A stretch of DNA of 64,000 nucleotides from Adineta steineri (GCA_905250115.1 CAJNOI010000009.1:754221-818220), one strand, 5' to 3'; numbered from the stretch's first letter, positions 10,583 through 22,353 are shown. The notes: generated by a model not told the origin, from the letters alone. Program-made: numbers and translations.

Positions 10583-13500
10583 TTAATCGTCGTTATCCGA
10601 ATGAGTTGGCGGCTTTGGATGAGAATATTCTCGGCCATGCTGAGGATCTTTAATATCCCAACATTTTGAACCCCATTTACAGGGTATTTGTAAATCACGA
10701 TGACGTTCATGTTTGGTTGGTGGCGGAGGCGTGCTTGATCTTCCTACAAAAGAATAAATACTGTTTTATAATGAATCTTCTCAAATAAATTTCTCTGACT
10801 TTTTTCTGCTAATTCTCTACATTTGTAGACTTGTTCGCCATGTGAGTACTCAATTCGATGTTCGTCTGAATCGTTGTGACACTTAGCTTGATAACGACAT
10901 GGTATTAGAAAATCAGGTAACTCCGTATGACGGTATTCGGCACGATGAAATGGATCAACTATTTTCTTACATTTTTTATCATATTTACACATGGATACAC
11001 GATGAGATTCATGTGTAAAATGAGGCTCTTTCGTACGGCAAAGTTCAGAGAAACGACATGGATGTGAATAATTTGCATTGTGAGTTGATCCGTGACGTAA
11101 TGAATGTTGAAGCAGACAATTAACGTTATCGTGACAAGGAATTAAGTTCGATGTACTGTCACCAAATAAAAAGTGTCCTACTCTTTTTATGATTCCTGGA
11201 GAATCTTTTTCATGCTTTTTGCCCGCTTTGGGTAGCGAAATATCATGATCATCACCTTTTTTATGAAATGCAGAAAAATTTACCGCTTCCGACGATGAAA
11301 TTTTACTGAAATTTTTGTCAAATGTTGGATGTAAACTAGCTGATTTGTCAAAGCAAACAATCAAATTTCGAACTGGAACTGTACGAGAACCGCAACTAAT
11401 ATGAATGTAATTCAATTTCTTCAAATTGAGTCGATTTTTATCGAATGTATAGAAGATCTTTTCATGATTATAAATCGAATTTGGCCCGGCATGCGAAAAT
11501 ATTACCGTACCAGTTGAAAGTTGAATTTCAAGACAAAACGTCATTAAATCATCCGTATTACAGCCGTTAAAAAATCGATTTGATTTAGCTGCAAATTTGA
11601 CTGTTTCTCTTAAAATGGGATGTTGAAATGGTGCACTATCATTTACATACGAATAATGCTCATGATAGGACGTATCGCTTGATGGACCTTTCCCTGCAAT
11701 ATAACAAGTCAAGCATTGAAGTTTTGCCTGTTTTCCTTCCGGCTGAATTGGCTCATTGGATAACGTTAACATCATATCTCCACCAACAACTTGCCAATAC
11801 ACATAATATGTTTTGTCTGATGGTGGGTGTTTATTAGCATAACAATATTGTTCATATGCTTGTGAAATTGTTAAAGGTAAAATATAAGTATCAGTGAAAT
11901 CAATTGATGGTATGGTGATAGCAGCACCTTGTGCTGATGTCCATGATGGATTCTTTACACGTTCAATAAACCGTTTACGCAACTCTTCAACAACAAAATT
12001 TTGATAATCTTCGCGACATTTAGATGGAGGTATTGGGCCGTGTGGGTTTTGCGGTTGATTGGCTATTCCATCATGTGGTACTCGAGTAATGGAATTTTTA
12101 AAAGTTTTATTCATTGTTCGTTGTGATGTTTTGCTAAGTGCGTCATATAAATTCTGTGGAATATAAATATGATCAATATAACTCAATGGAATGAGCTGTG
12201 GCAAATGTCCTTCAATAGTTAAATGAGAATCAACATTAAGCCAACGTTCAAGAATCTTATCAAGAGTGATATTCATTGTGGTTAATTTAAAATGTTCACT
12301 TGTAAATGCAATTAATTCAAGAGCAGCTGCATAATCATAGCCTGGGATTGAACAATTTAGTTTTGAGCAATTAAATAATTTGATTCTTTCTTCATGTGCA
12401 TCTGGAGCAGCGCCTAACCATGGCCGTAATTGAAAAGCATTTCCACTCATGTATGATGTTGCTGCTTGAACTGTGAAATTTGCATCAGGATGATGGAGAA
12501 TTTCACGTTTGAAAACAATAAAGATATCTCCGTAGTAGTGACCCAAGTGTGGGCCTAGTATACTAAAGACTGTTTTATCAGTTTCTAGATCTTTGTCTTT
12601 GCTAAAACCAATACCTGCTGGATTCATATGAAGATTGATGGAGGCTTCAGCAATTTCATGAGATTTTATACGTATGGCTTCCAAATCTTTATCTTTTAAC
12701 ACGCGTGATAAATATGTTTCTTGTTTCTTAAATTCATTTTCATAGAATGCTGCAGTAGCATGAGTGTCTGGTGCTAAAATGGGGCTTCCAGCACTATCAG
12801 TAGTTGCTTTTGCACCACTAAATCCATTTTTCGCAAAATGATATCGAACCAACGTAGTAATGTATTCCTTAGCACGACCAGCAATTACTTTCTCTTGTAA
12901 TTCTTGAATACGCCGTATTCGACTATGTTGTAGAACAGAAGTGGCAACAAATGTTGGATTTTTCAAGTTTAACATATACTTTCGACTCATAACATGTCCA
13001 TGAAGAAGAATCGATTCAAAAATAACTAGATTACATCGATGAACAGGCTGAACAGTACGTATCCAACTGATGATCTCACTTGGAATAGTCCATGATGGTA
13101 GTAGATTCCATTTTCGACTTGTTACATAAGCAATGATACGTTCAATAATATCCTTTTGATTTTGTACAAAATTAATATCTTTGTTCAAATTAAAATAGCT
13201 CAAGATACCACTATGTTCAAATTTAGCGGCATGTCGATACTCAGTAACGTGTTCCAACTTTCGTCGATCAAAGCATTCATCGGCATATTGGCATAATTCT
13301 CTTATATCAGACACTTTCGTATGTGTAAATGAATTGAGATGATCTTCACTGGTAAGTTTTGTACATTTGATGTCATCGGGGCATATATGTCGAGCAATGT
13401 GTATGGATTTTTCTAAGTGCAGTTTACTCTTATCACGACAATTACGACCAACTGGACAAATATGAGCATAATCGAGATAATGTTGTTGAATATCATGATG

Positions 13501-16500
13501 AAGTGTGTTCGGATCTGTACTTTTTATAAATTCGATATATAATTTACAATTGAATGGAGTAAATGGACACGGTGTAGGAAATGGATGTTCGAACTTATCT
13601 TGATGCTCTTTATCATGAACATAAGCACAGCTACTTCCATAAGGACAGTTCAATGCACAATGACGAAAATTTTTACAATGATCTGGAGTGTGCATTTTAA
13701 AAGAGACACATCTCAGACCTTCTGGACATAATGGTAAATGTCGATATTCTTTCAAATGCTCCTCACTTACATCATTGCATGTGCCTTCTTTTGGACAATT
13801 TGATGGATGTTCATATTCTTGAGTGTGTTTGTTATCATTAATCTGTCGGCATTCACCACCATATTGACATTGATTTCGATGTATGAATGAGCTCATATGT
13901 ACAAATTGATTGGTGAATTCACATTTACCTTTGACAGCCACATATGGACAACGAGGTGGATGAGAATACTCTTGAATGTGTTTGCGACTATGAATATCAG
14001 TACAAGTAGCTCCAAATCTACACAATGGTTTGTCTGATATACGCACGTCACTCACAGACAACCCATCAGATAATACCCGATAAGGGCCGAATATAGTATG
14101 TGCCACATTCATTGGCAATAATGGTGTTGCTACCATTCCGTCAAGAATAGTTTGGAATGGTCTAAAATTGCCTTCTGGATTGAAATGGCGACCTGCATTA
14201 TGATCATCAAGAATAGCAAAAGTAATCAATCTGAAAAAACCAGCATATTGTTCAATTACCGATTGAAAAAGTTCTGCCACATGACTTGGTGGATTCTTAA
14301 AGGCACCACAACCAAGAGCTGATAGTACTAGACTGTCATGTTTATGATGAAACGCAATAGCAAAGATATTTTCAATTTTTTTTCGTGTCCCCATAGCATA
14401 TTTTTGTGCAAGCATATTTCCATCTAATTTTGGATCTCGATAAGCAGCCATAGCCAAAGAGCAGACATTTTCAAGTGGTTCTTCCATAAAAGCATAACCA
14501 GTTTCTTCAGACTGACGAAAAACGGTCAAACCCGATGTGTAAATAGCACCATATTCATGCATTGGATACATACTGTTGTGATCAGAAAGAGGATCAAGTT
14601 GACAATTTGATGAACAATAATACCGTGCACTCCGTTCGGGAAGCCACTGATCAAGACCAACATCGAGACTTCGAAAATAATCGGATCGACGGAAGAGATT
14701 TTCTTCTTGTGCACCATCGCCCTTTCGATAGCCACCACCAGGATTCGATGCATTAGCCATATTGAGAAGAAGTGGCTTATAGTTACTTTTAACCAGACGT
14801 TCATAAACAATCAAACAGTCTTCGTTGGATACATCAACACGTGTCTTAGAATACGGTGGTTTTGTTATCGGTAATTTTCCTGCTTGTTCCAATGTTGATC
14901 GTTGATCATAGATTATTGTTTTCATATGTTTATCTATTTTCAATTGGAATCTTTGGTCATGTATCATATAGTTCTTATTACGTACAACTCCAAGTGTATT
15001 CAACATCACTGTCACTCGTAGTTGATGACGGGTTATATCGCTCGGAGTATCTCTTCGATCGCGCATCTGTTTCTCATTACGATTGTCACTAATTGTATTT
15101 TTAAATTGTTTGAACCATATCTGTGGATTCCATTTATATCGAAATATGTCATGATTAGGATCAGAAATAAATTGCATGATATCAGGCTTGTAGCGAGGCA
15201 TTTCTGTTTCATACCATGTATCTCCATCAATTTCATTTGTTTCTGGATCGATAGAAATTGTATAAGCACCCGTACGAAAACATTCGTTATGATTGACGCG
15301 AAATACTCCGCGCGTTAAAAATTCGTTAAAAATTGTTTCATCTGACAGTTCAAGAACAAGATTGTTTCCATGCTGTTTATAATCAAGCACTTTTCCTTTA
15401 AACTCTTCGTGTTTTATTATCTTTTGAATATCAAATGATGAAGGAAGAGAATAAATACACAGACGACAAGTAAGTTTATTCTGCTTTGGGAATATTTTGC
15501 CATCGATTTGCAAGTAACTTTTTGTTGACCAAATTTGTGCTGTATTCGTTGCAAGAATGCATGCATTGCGTGTTTGTTTGTTAAGTTGAATGTAAATTGA
15601 TGTTAATGAAACATTTGGCTCTTGAATTTCTATACTAATCGCCTTTCGTAATTGATCTTCCGTTATTGATTGAGGTAGATCCTCGAGAAAACTACAATGA
15701 GTACACAAATAGACTTGAGCGAGTCGATCTTTAATTGTAAAATCTCGATATTTCATGGCTTTAAGTAATTCATCTAATGACGTGACAACAATCTTATAGA
15801 TATTCAAAAATTCAACATTCAGTTGTTCGCATATACTTGGTCTTTCTCCTTTGTATATTTCCATCCAGCGACGACGGATCTCTTCGGTTGTCGGTAAAAT
15901 AATATTCTTGTTTTCTTTGACAACCTCAATTACAACGTATGAAATCAGTTCAAGCTCTCGAACGAACGAGATTACAGCTTTGCCAAATCCTGGATCCAAA
16001 GCTATCTGTTTCACTTCATAGATAAATCGATCTCTTATTTCATCTGTGTCAACGTGAACTATTCCAACGCCTAATTTTGAGTAACACTCTATATCACCAA
16101 CTTTCAATTTCATAACCTTTTCAATACGATGACGAATTTGTTGTTCTAGTTTCACATTGTCATCATTATTCACAGGTGGTAGATCGGGAATGTACACGAT
16201 TGCATTATTTTGAGGTAATCTTCCAGATACGATTTCTTTTGATGACTTTTTCTTCGCATCGGAAACATATGCGGCTGATGTTGCTTTCGTTGTAGGCGTA
16301 TCCTCTTTTCTTCCATCCGTAGAGCGTAAACCAGACGCTGTTTTAGGGTCCGAAGTTCTGTTCGAATTAACCTTTCTAGATGTCTGCATATGAACTTGAT
16401 GGTAGTGTTGCTCTTCACTGCTGTCTCTTCTCTCTTTACGACCCGTTAAAGATTGATAACTTCCATCTATAATAGTAAAAATGTTCAGTTAGAAGTTTTT

Positions 16501-17551
16501 ATAAAAAGTCTTGCGGGTATTGTAGCCATCTCCCACTCATACACACACCCTCAACAGGTAGAGTTCAAAAAGTGTGGGATTTTCATAGTTTTCGTGGATA
16601 GAAGCTATTTTTTAAGTCTGAATACCTAGTGATGAAGACATTATCTTGAGAGATTGTAACTGTCTAGCGAACACCTAAAGGCATTGATAAACTCGAGCTT
16701 GTTCACATCTTACTAGTTTCTACGTTATACGCACACTTCTGATGCAAAAGTAATAAGATAGTCCGAAGATTTTAATCGTAAGTAATAACTTGATTTTGAT
16801 ACGAACCTTTCCCTTCGTCACGACTCTGATAATGTCTTTGTCTCTCGTCATCCGATTGTGATTCTTGATCGTCAGTACTGTCACTAGCTTTTCCTGCTGA
16901 CATCACAGGCCGAGCCACAAATGCACCACATGATTCACACCTTTTTGCTGATGACGTATTCTTCATTGAACAACTTTCACAATACCAACTTTTCGCTTTA
17001 TCACTCTTGTGGTAATACTCATCAGTCGGGTTCGATGCAGCATTTATGCTTCTTATTTTTTTCTCCTGCAAATGTAAGAAGAAGAAGAAGATGATAAAAC
17101 TATTATATTGCGATGGATAAAAAGTCTCAATAACAAAACTCAGAGGAATCGTAAGTTCTCACCAAAACCTTTACCCATAGTTTTAATTCTTCGGATCACA
17201 GTAGTACATTATAAATCAAAAAACGATAAAAATGAAGGTAAGAAATAAATATAATACTAACACTTTTATCTTCAATTAAATAAAGAATACTTAACATACA
17301 CGTTCTACTGGCTTATCAGCATGTTGAACCAAGGATGTAGACATGCTTGTAGCTTCATGCTTTTTAAGTGCATTGACCAAACCTAATGATTTCTTACATA
17401 TTACGCAATCCTTCTTAAGCTTCTGATTGACACATTTTTGAGCACAACTGCGATGAAATATATGGTTGCATTCAGTTGTAACTTTTGCTTCATCTGTTTG
17501 CAATGAAAACTTACATATAAAGCATTCATTTTTGATGAATGATGCAGACAT
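10583..17551 (-). CDS. Giant RING - RanBP2 zinc finger - PARG - multi-PBZ protein
   Basis: Four exons give about 2112 residues: 17551-17300, 17065-16807, 16466-10800 and 10743-10583 (phases 0, 1, 1). The end of exon 3 is either 10800 (GTCAGA) or 10821 (GTAGAG); both keep frame. Domains in order: RING-type finger (CFICK...CNHIFHRSC...CVIC, residues 9-52); RanBP2-type finger (WYCESC...CESCGA, about 112-135); an RRM-like region; a microbial-type poly(ADP-ribose) glycohydrolase core (about 715-990) with the catalytic signature NPGGGYRKGDGAQEE near 745; ten CCHH fingers (about 983-1260) matching the PBZ pattern C-x(4-6)-C-x(8-9)-H-x(5)-H; a long unassigned region; then five more PBZ-like fingers, the last in exon 4 (CKWGSKC...HGREYSH). 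PBZ fingers bind poly(ADP-ribose), PARG hydrolyses it, and RING domains recruit E2. I infer a nuclear ADP-ribose reader, eraser and ubiquitin ligase in DNA repair. I have not seen this architecture described. Confidence 0.82.
16528..16554. repeat. Solo C-strand telomere-like arm in intron 2 of the PARG-PBZ gene
   Basis: CATCTCCCACTCATACACAC then ACCCTCAAC, inside intron 2 (16467-16806) of the PARG-PBZ gene. There is no adjoining G-strand arm on its left. Confidence 0.45.
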
Positions 17552-17890
17552 TGTTAATATAAAGCTTTAAAATTCTTTTATGTATGTATGTTTTCGACAG
17601 ATTGTTTTTACAAGTTGCAACGTTATCGCGAAATGATAAAACCGCCATCATGTTGGAAATTTTTCTTTCGAGTATAAAAAGGAAGAAAAAGAACAAAACA
17701 AAATCTACACTCTCAAACTAAAACCAAGACATTCATGAAGAACTCCACCAATGCAGGAGCAAGAAAAAAGTATTGAGACAATAAAAGCAGCGCGATGTTA
17801 ACATGCCGATAGTAATTGACAATAAAGAAAAAAACCTATACTAAAAAGAAATATATATAAATAACTGAAAGGAAATTGTATATTATGATC
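17552..17890. other. Upstream region of the PARG-PBZ gene
   Basis: About 340 bp between the start codon and the first of two telomere-like arrays. It must hold the promoter if the gene is transcribed from its own start. I see no decisive core element on the minus strand. Confidence 0.45.
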
Positions 17891-18010
17891 TTAAGGGTGG
17901 GTGTGGGTGTGGGCGTGGGTGTGAGTGTGAGTGTGGATGACGATGTGGGTGTGTGCTTATCTTACTCATACCTACACCCCCACCCACCCACACCCGCACC
18001 ACACCCAACG
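17891..18010. repeat. Telomere-like cassette
   Basis: TTAAGGGTGGGTGTGGGTGT and further G-rich units to about 17955, a spacer, then CCTACACCCCCACCCACCCA and more C-rich units ending ACACCCAACG. It lies 340 bp upstream of the PARG-PBZ gene start. Open frames across it are repeat-derived and not genes. Confidence 0.8.
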
Positions 18011-18174
18011 CTTTCACTCAGTAGAATATTTTTTTTTCATTCCATTATTGTTTTATTGCCAAGCATTCAAGTTTCTCTCATCATATTAAATTACTTGTTT
18101 ATCACATTTCTTTTCTTGGATTTTTTACCTTAATATGCTTGCGTAGTTGGAAGAAAAAAACAAAAGGATAACAT

Positions 18175-18412
18175 GGGGGTGGGTGTGGGTGTAGGTGGGT
18201 GTGGAGGTGGTGTGGATGGGTGTGGGTGTGGGTGTGGGTGTGGGTGCGGGTGCGGGTGCGGGTGCGGGTGCGGGTGCGGGTGCGGGTGTGGGTGAGAGAG
18301 TAGCTGAGCGTGAGTGTGGGTGTGAATGTGGGTGTGGGTGTCGATGTGGGTGTTGTGGGTTTGGGTGTGGATATAGATAAAGACAGTAGTAACATTCATA
18401 CCCATATCCTTA
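18175..18412. repeat. Longest telomere-like array, with a GGGTGC variant block
   Basis: About 200 bp of G-rich units (18175-18377) include a homogeneous GGGTGT block, then about seven tandem GGGTGC units (18245-18290), then degenerate units. A short C-rich arm, CATTCATACCCATATCC, ends at 18412. Copy B of the dispersed repeat begins immediately after. The homogeneous blocks suggest recent slippage or telomerase-type addition followed by unit drift. Confidence 0.85.
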
Positions 18413-19463
18413 ATTCTAGAATATGCGGCATCACAACTTCTTAAACTCTTTCAATTAAATCCGTTTTCAAAAAATGAGATGTACGACTGCAACTAATCAT
18501 TTATTCTGCAAATAAAAAATTAACGATCTTCAATTAAGATTTCATGATGAATAGATCTTATCTAGATTCCCTTTCCTAATCCTAACATACAACCAAAATC
18601 AAAATTATTTTGAATGATGATCATAAGAAGTTTTCTTTCAGAAAACAGTCAGCGAATCCATCGAGTGAGCGCTACTTGTTTGTTAATTGTTCAAATAACT
18701 TCGTTTGATTTAATGATGATATTCCTTTATTTATATAAAAATCTCAATATGAAATATTAGCTGAAATTTGATTTGGTATGTAACATTCCTCATCATTCTG
18801 ATTAATTTCTTCTTTCATTTTTATAAATTATGTTAGAAATGAATAGAAATAAATAATATATACTATATTTCTTAGAATAGTATTCGTTGTTTCTTTTCCA
18901 AGAACGTGTTTATATTCGTAGTCTCTCTTTTCTCTCCTCGCTGTCGCTCTAGAGATCTCTTATTCCGCATCATTTGAAAATAATTTCTACGTCCCATGCC
19001 ACGTTCGATAACTAAATTTTGAATTATTTTTCAAATATATATATTCGACAATGTCCAGATTCAGAGGTGATTTTTTTAAAGATTTAAGAAAATTCTTATA
19101 CATGGTAAGTTGATTTATTATAAACTTTATTTTATTAAATAAATTTTTATTTTTAGATTTCGGAATTAAAAAGTCTGAAGGAGAGGGCCGGAGAAAATTA
19201 TCCATTAGCCCATGATGAAAAACAAAACAACAACTTAAATTAGAGGTACAAATAGCCGAAAATTTAATAGAATATGTTGGTAAGTTTAAAATAATTAAAT
19301 CTTTTTAATTTATTTTATTTATCTATTTAAAAATTTTTCTTAATGAAAAAAAATAGAAGTATCACTTGACGCCCTTCAACTTCAACCAGCTCCACCAACT
19401 AATTCATTAGCAGCACCGGAAAATATCGAAAAAACATTCGACAAAGTACTTGAACAAAAATAA
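18413..19463 (+). pseudogene. Dispersed repeat family, copy B with frameshifted small gene
   Basis: Upstream part (18413-19050) matches 2184-2807. Gene part: exon 1 19051-19104 (ATG, 18 codons, MSRFRGDFFKDLRKFLYM), exon 2 from 19157, last exon ending at TAA 19463 with the family C-terminus FDKVLEQK. In exon 2 an A-run is one base short compared with copy C (near 19230), which shifts the frame into an early TAG. Splice sites are otherwise intact. The copy is therefore probably a pseudogene unless the run is a sequencing error. The function of the family is unknown. Confidence 0.65.
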
Positions 19464-19743
19464 AAGTTTTTTTTATTTCCTTTTTTTATATTTCCCTCTC
19501 ACTTGATTTTATTCTTTTGTTTCATTAAGCAAGTATTTATATAGATTTTCTAGTTTAATATGATTATAAAGCAAGAGATCAAATAGATTTATGATATTAT
19601 ATTGAAGAAAGAGTTAAACATATATATGATCATTGAACTAATCCGATAGAAAACAAAACAAATCATTTATACATTTCAATATATATAATTAATAATTTTA
19701 AATGACAAAACTTTTATATTAAAATGGAAATAAAAAAAATTCT

Positions 19744-20277
19744 TTAATTAGTTACAAATAAATTTTGTTGATATATAATCGAATAAATCGTTATTGAATC
19801 ATTATCAGTTGAGTTCATGGTAATTTTAATCGATTTAATGAATATTATCATATAATTATGATTATTTTGCAAACAAGATACATTTGATGGACATAAATAT
19901 AGTTTTGATCTTTCAATATCACATTCATTTCCATAACCAACAAATATTGTTCGACATGCATCACCTTCTATTGATCGAATAATATCCTTGTTTTGCTTCT
20001 TTTTCATTTTTCCATGAAACAATCAGCATCCTAATTTGTTTTATTTCATCTGAATCTATTGTACGAAAATAAAAAGAATGTTACATTCTTGATTTAATAC
20101 GACGTGGATGAATTGATCTTGGTTCTTTAATATTGTGTTGATGATAATCAATCGAAGCTAGTGCTTTACCAACATAAATTGTTGTTTTATCAACTAATAA
20201 TATATAAAAATCATTTATTATCTGATCTTTTATATTTTCATTATTATGATTTAAAAGAAGCAAATCATTATCAATAA
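19744..20277 (-). pseudogene. Truncated minus-strand gene fragment, unrecognised
   Basis: Two adjacent minus-strand frames (20277-20081 and about 20048-19744) look protein-like. The upstream one is open to the very edge of repeat copy C at 20278 and has no start codon there, so its 5' end appears cut off. It reads IINDFYILLVDKTTIYVGKA. The second includes a Cys-containing stretch, SIEGDACRTIFVGYGNECD, but needs a frame change to follow from a plausible splice acceptor near 20048. I do not recognise the family. Confidence 0.3.
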
Positions 20278-20419
20278 AAGCACGTGTTTATATACGTAGT
20301 TTCTCTTTTCTCTCCTCTCTCTCTCTAGATATTTCTTATTTCATATCATTTTGAAATAATTTCCACGTCCCACACCATGTTTGATAACTAAATTTTAATT
20401 TTTTTTTCAGATAAAATTT

Positions 20420-20784
20420 ATGTCATCGTCAAAGTCCGTCTTTTTAAATAATATCGTGAAAAATATTTACATCGTAAGCTGATTTATTAAAAACTTTATT
20501 TTATTAAATACATTTTTATGTTTAGTTGTCGGAATTAAAAATTATTAAGGAGCAAGCTGAAGGAAAACTTCCATCAGCAGATAATGATAAACAAAAACAA
20601 CAACTTCAGTTAGAAATTAAAATACCAGGAAATTTATTAGAATATGTTCGTAAGTTTAAAATCATTAAATATTTTTAATTTATTTTTTGTATCTATTGTA
20701 GAAATGTATTACGATGATGTAATAAATAATTCAATTGAACACAAACATATGGACGAAACAATCGACAAAGTTGCTAAAACATGA
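20420..20784 (+). CDS. Three-exon small protein of unknown family (intact copy C)
   Basis: Exons 20420-20473, 20526-20649 and 20702-20784 join in frame (phases 0 and 1) to 86 residues. Introns are 52 nt each with GTAAG donors and TAG acceptors. Exon 1 gives MSSSKSVFLNNIVKNIYI. Exon 2 is Lys, Gln and Glu rich and likely helical (SELKIIKEQAEGKL). Exon 3 ends MDETIDKVAKT. No signal peptide, membrane segment or known motif is present. Three other copies in this window (2808, 19051, 22380) are disrupted, so this is the only intact member here. Whether it is expressed, or is a remnant of a mobile element, cannot be told from the sequence. Confidence 0.5.
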
Positions 20785-20811
20785 TTATAGAATTATCCCA
20801 TGTTTTCTTTT

Positions 20812-21690
20812 CTTTCTTTTCTTTCTCTTCTTTCTTTTCTATAGGTATCTTATGATCTTTATTTCGTTGTGTAGCCACGCTATGTTAAATCACAAACCAA
20901 GAGTAACTGGTTTCTTATGTTAGATCCGAAGTATACAACATTACCCTCGGCGAAACTTAAAAACATAATCAAGTATGCAGCCTATGACTGAATTAGTTTT
21001 GCATATCTTCGATTACTGGCGATACAGCATTGGTCGCTAGTACATTTACAATCATGTTTAATTGTGAAGAAAGAGTTATCGTCAGTGTTACGCAAGGTGA
21101 AGGAGATGGGTGTACAACCAAAATAACAACAGAGCCTCTGGGCCCATACTTATTCTTTCGTGTTCGATCTTTATTGTACCATCATGATTACAACACGTAC
21201 GATGATAGTGGTAAGCCTCAATTAATAATTCTTACAGAATTCTTGATGATGATTTTTCAGAACAGTTATTTCAGACGTAGTATTCCGTGAAATGTGCGGA
21301 ATACCACGCAACCGACCGTTTCTGTGCTGGAATGTTCAACCTGGATTTATATTCCATCATTAATACCTAATCATTCATTAGGAAATTATGGATTATTTTT
21401 ATTTATTTTTAGAAATTAGTTTTGGTGGTAAAGTTGATTACCCTTTTGTTGATATGGAATACTCTTGTGTGGCAAATTATTTAAATATGGAAATAAGTTG
21501 GGATGCTGGTTTCGGAACTTTAGTTATAGCGAAAATGGAGGTGTAATTAATAAATCCGCCTTTATCTGGAAATTATTATGAATGGCAATTAGATAAAGAT
21601 GCTATTGAATGTATTAAACTGAATGCAGAACTGTCACAACTTGAACAACTTAATGAAATTCGGGCAATGATTCCATCGAATGTATTGTTT
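20812..21690 (+). repeat. Dispersed repeat, second part (copy C) with degraded exons
   Basis: Aligns with 3519-4050. A frame open over 21030-21290 (VSVTQGEGDGCTTKITTEPL) contains a possible 50-nt intron (gtaagcctc...tttttcag, 21212-21261). It is followed by the double-hairpin module and, after a TTTATTTTTAG acceptor, an exon-like frame at 21411-21690 (EISFGGKVDYPFVDMEYS) with one in-frame TAA. I do not recognise the encoded protein; the copy is probably decayed. Confidence 0.45.
21278..21345. repeat. Double-hairpin module, copy 3
   Basis: GTATTCCGTGAAATGTGCGG AATAC forms the first stem; ACCACGCAACCGACCGTTTC TGTGC is the weakened second stem. Same context as copy 1. Confidence 0.65.
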
Positions 21691-22170
21691 ATTAAGTGAG
21701 TAATTGTTAGCATCAATGGTTTTTACATTATGACGTTATCTCATGTATATATATGTGTTTTCTTTTCTTCTTTTCTGTGGAGTAAGTATTGTTCGTGGTC
21801 ATCATGTTCTCATAAAGATCTTCATTATTATGTCCTTTCTCCTTTCTCTATTATTTTCTTCATTTTGTTTCTGTTTCTCTCTATGTCTTTGTGATACATA
21901 TAAAGAGTTGTTTTTCTTCATTTTCACCAGTGTTCCTCGTTTCTCTATTTTGTTCTTATTTATCTTCAATAAACGTGATCATTATTATTTTCATCTTTAT
22001 CTTTTATATTCTTACAGATTACAGTAGGCTTGATTTCCCATAGTGAGATTTCTCGACAATAATCTATCCAGAGTATTTAGATTTCACTTTGATCTTCCAA
22101 CTATAGTTTAGGTTAAAGTACATATAAACATCCCCAGAGTGAGAATCTCACAGTAATTTTGAATTTATCT

Positions 22171-22271
22171 TATTCATCGTGCTAAAATTGGTATTAATGG
22201 ATTTAGTCATATTGATCAACTTACATTTCGATGTGTGATTGAACAAGGTATTGAAGTTATTGCTATTAATG
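22171..22271 (+). pseudogene. GAPDH N-terminal fragment running into a telomere-like array
   Basis: One frame reads R-A-K-I-G-I-N-G-F-S-H-I and, after further matching residues, F-R-C-V-I-E-Q-G-I-E-V-I-A-I-N. This corresponds to the NAD-binding start of glyceraldehyde-3-phosphate dehydrogenase (KIGINGFGRIG...VAIND). The Rossmann glycine motif GINGF is kept, but the R-I-G that follows is changed to H-I-D. Homology stops exactly at the AIN(D) position, where GGTTGGGTGTGGGTGTGGG begins. No further GAPDH exon is present nearby. It is a non-functional fragment of about 31 codons. Confidence 0.75.
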
Positions 22272-22353
22272 GTTGGGTGTGGGTGTGGGTGTAAGGGTAG
22301 GTATGGATGTGTATCTGAGAAAAGAAAACAAATGCCTTCACCCACACCCACCC
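22272..22353. repeat. Telomere-like cassette 1-like copy
   Basis: GGTTGGGTGTGGGTGTGGGT, a spacer nearly identical to that of 3070-3120, then CACCCACACCCACCC. The left edge abuts the GAPDH fragment; the right edge lies about 25 bp upstream of small-gene copy D. Confidence 0.85.

Noticed and set aside
14526..15318. Open frames overlapping the PARG exon on both strands
   Set aside because: Shadow frames of a strongly supported coding exon; no domains.
16772..17071. RanBP2-finger frame as a separate small gene
   Set aside because: Its apparent start is TTG, and it has a CAG acceptor, a GTTCGT donor and matching phases on both sides, so it is exon 2 of the large gene.
17876..18405. Several open frames on both strands (Gly-Val and His-Pro/Thr repeats)
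   Set aside because: They arise from reading the hexamer-like arrays, which stay open in several frames; low complexity with no start context or splice support.
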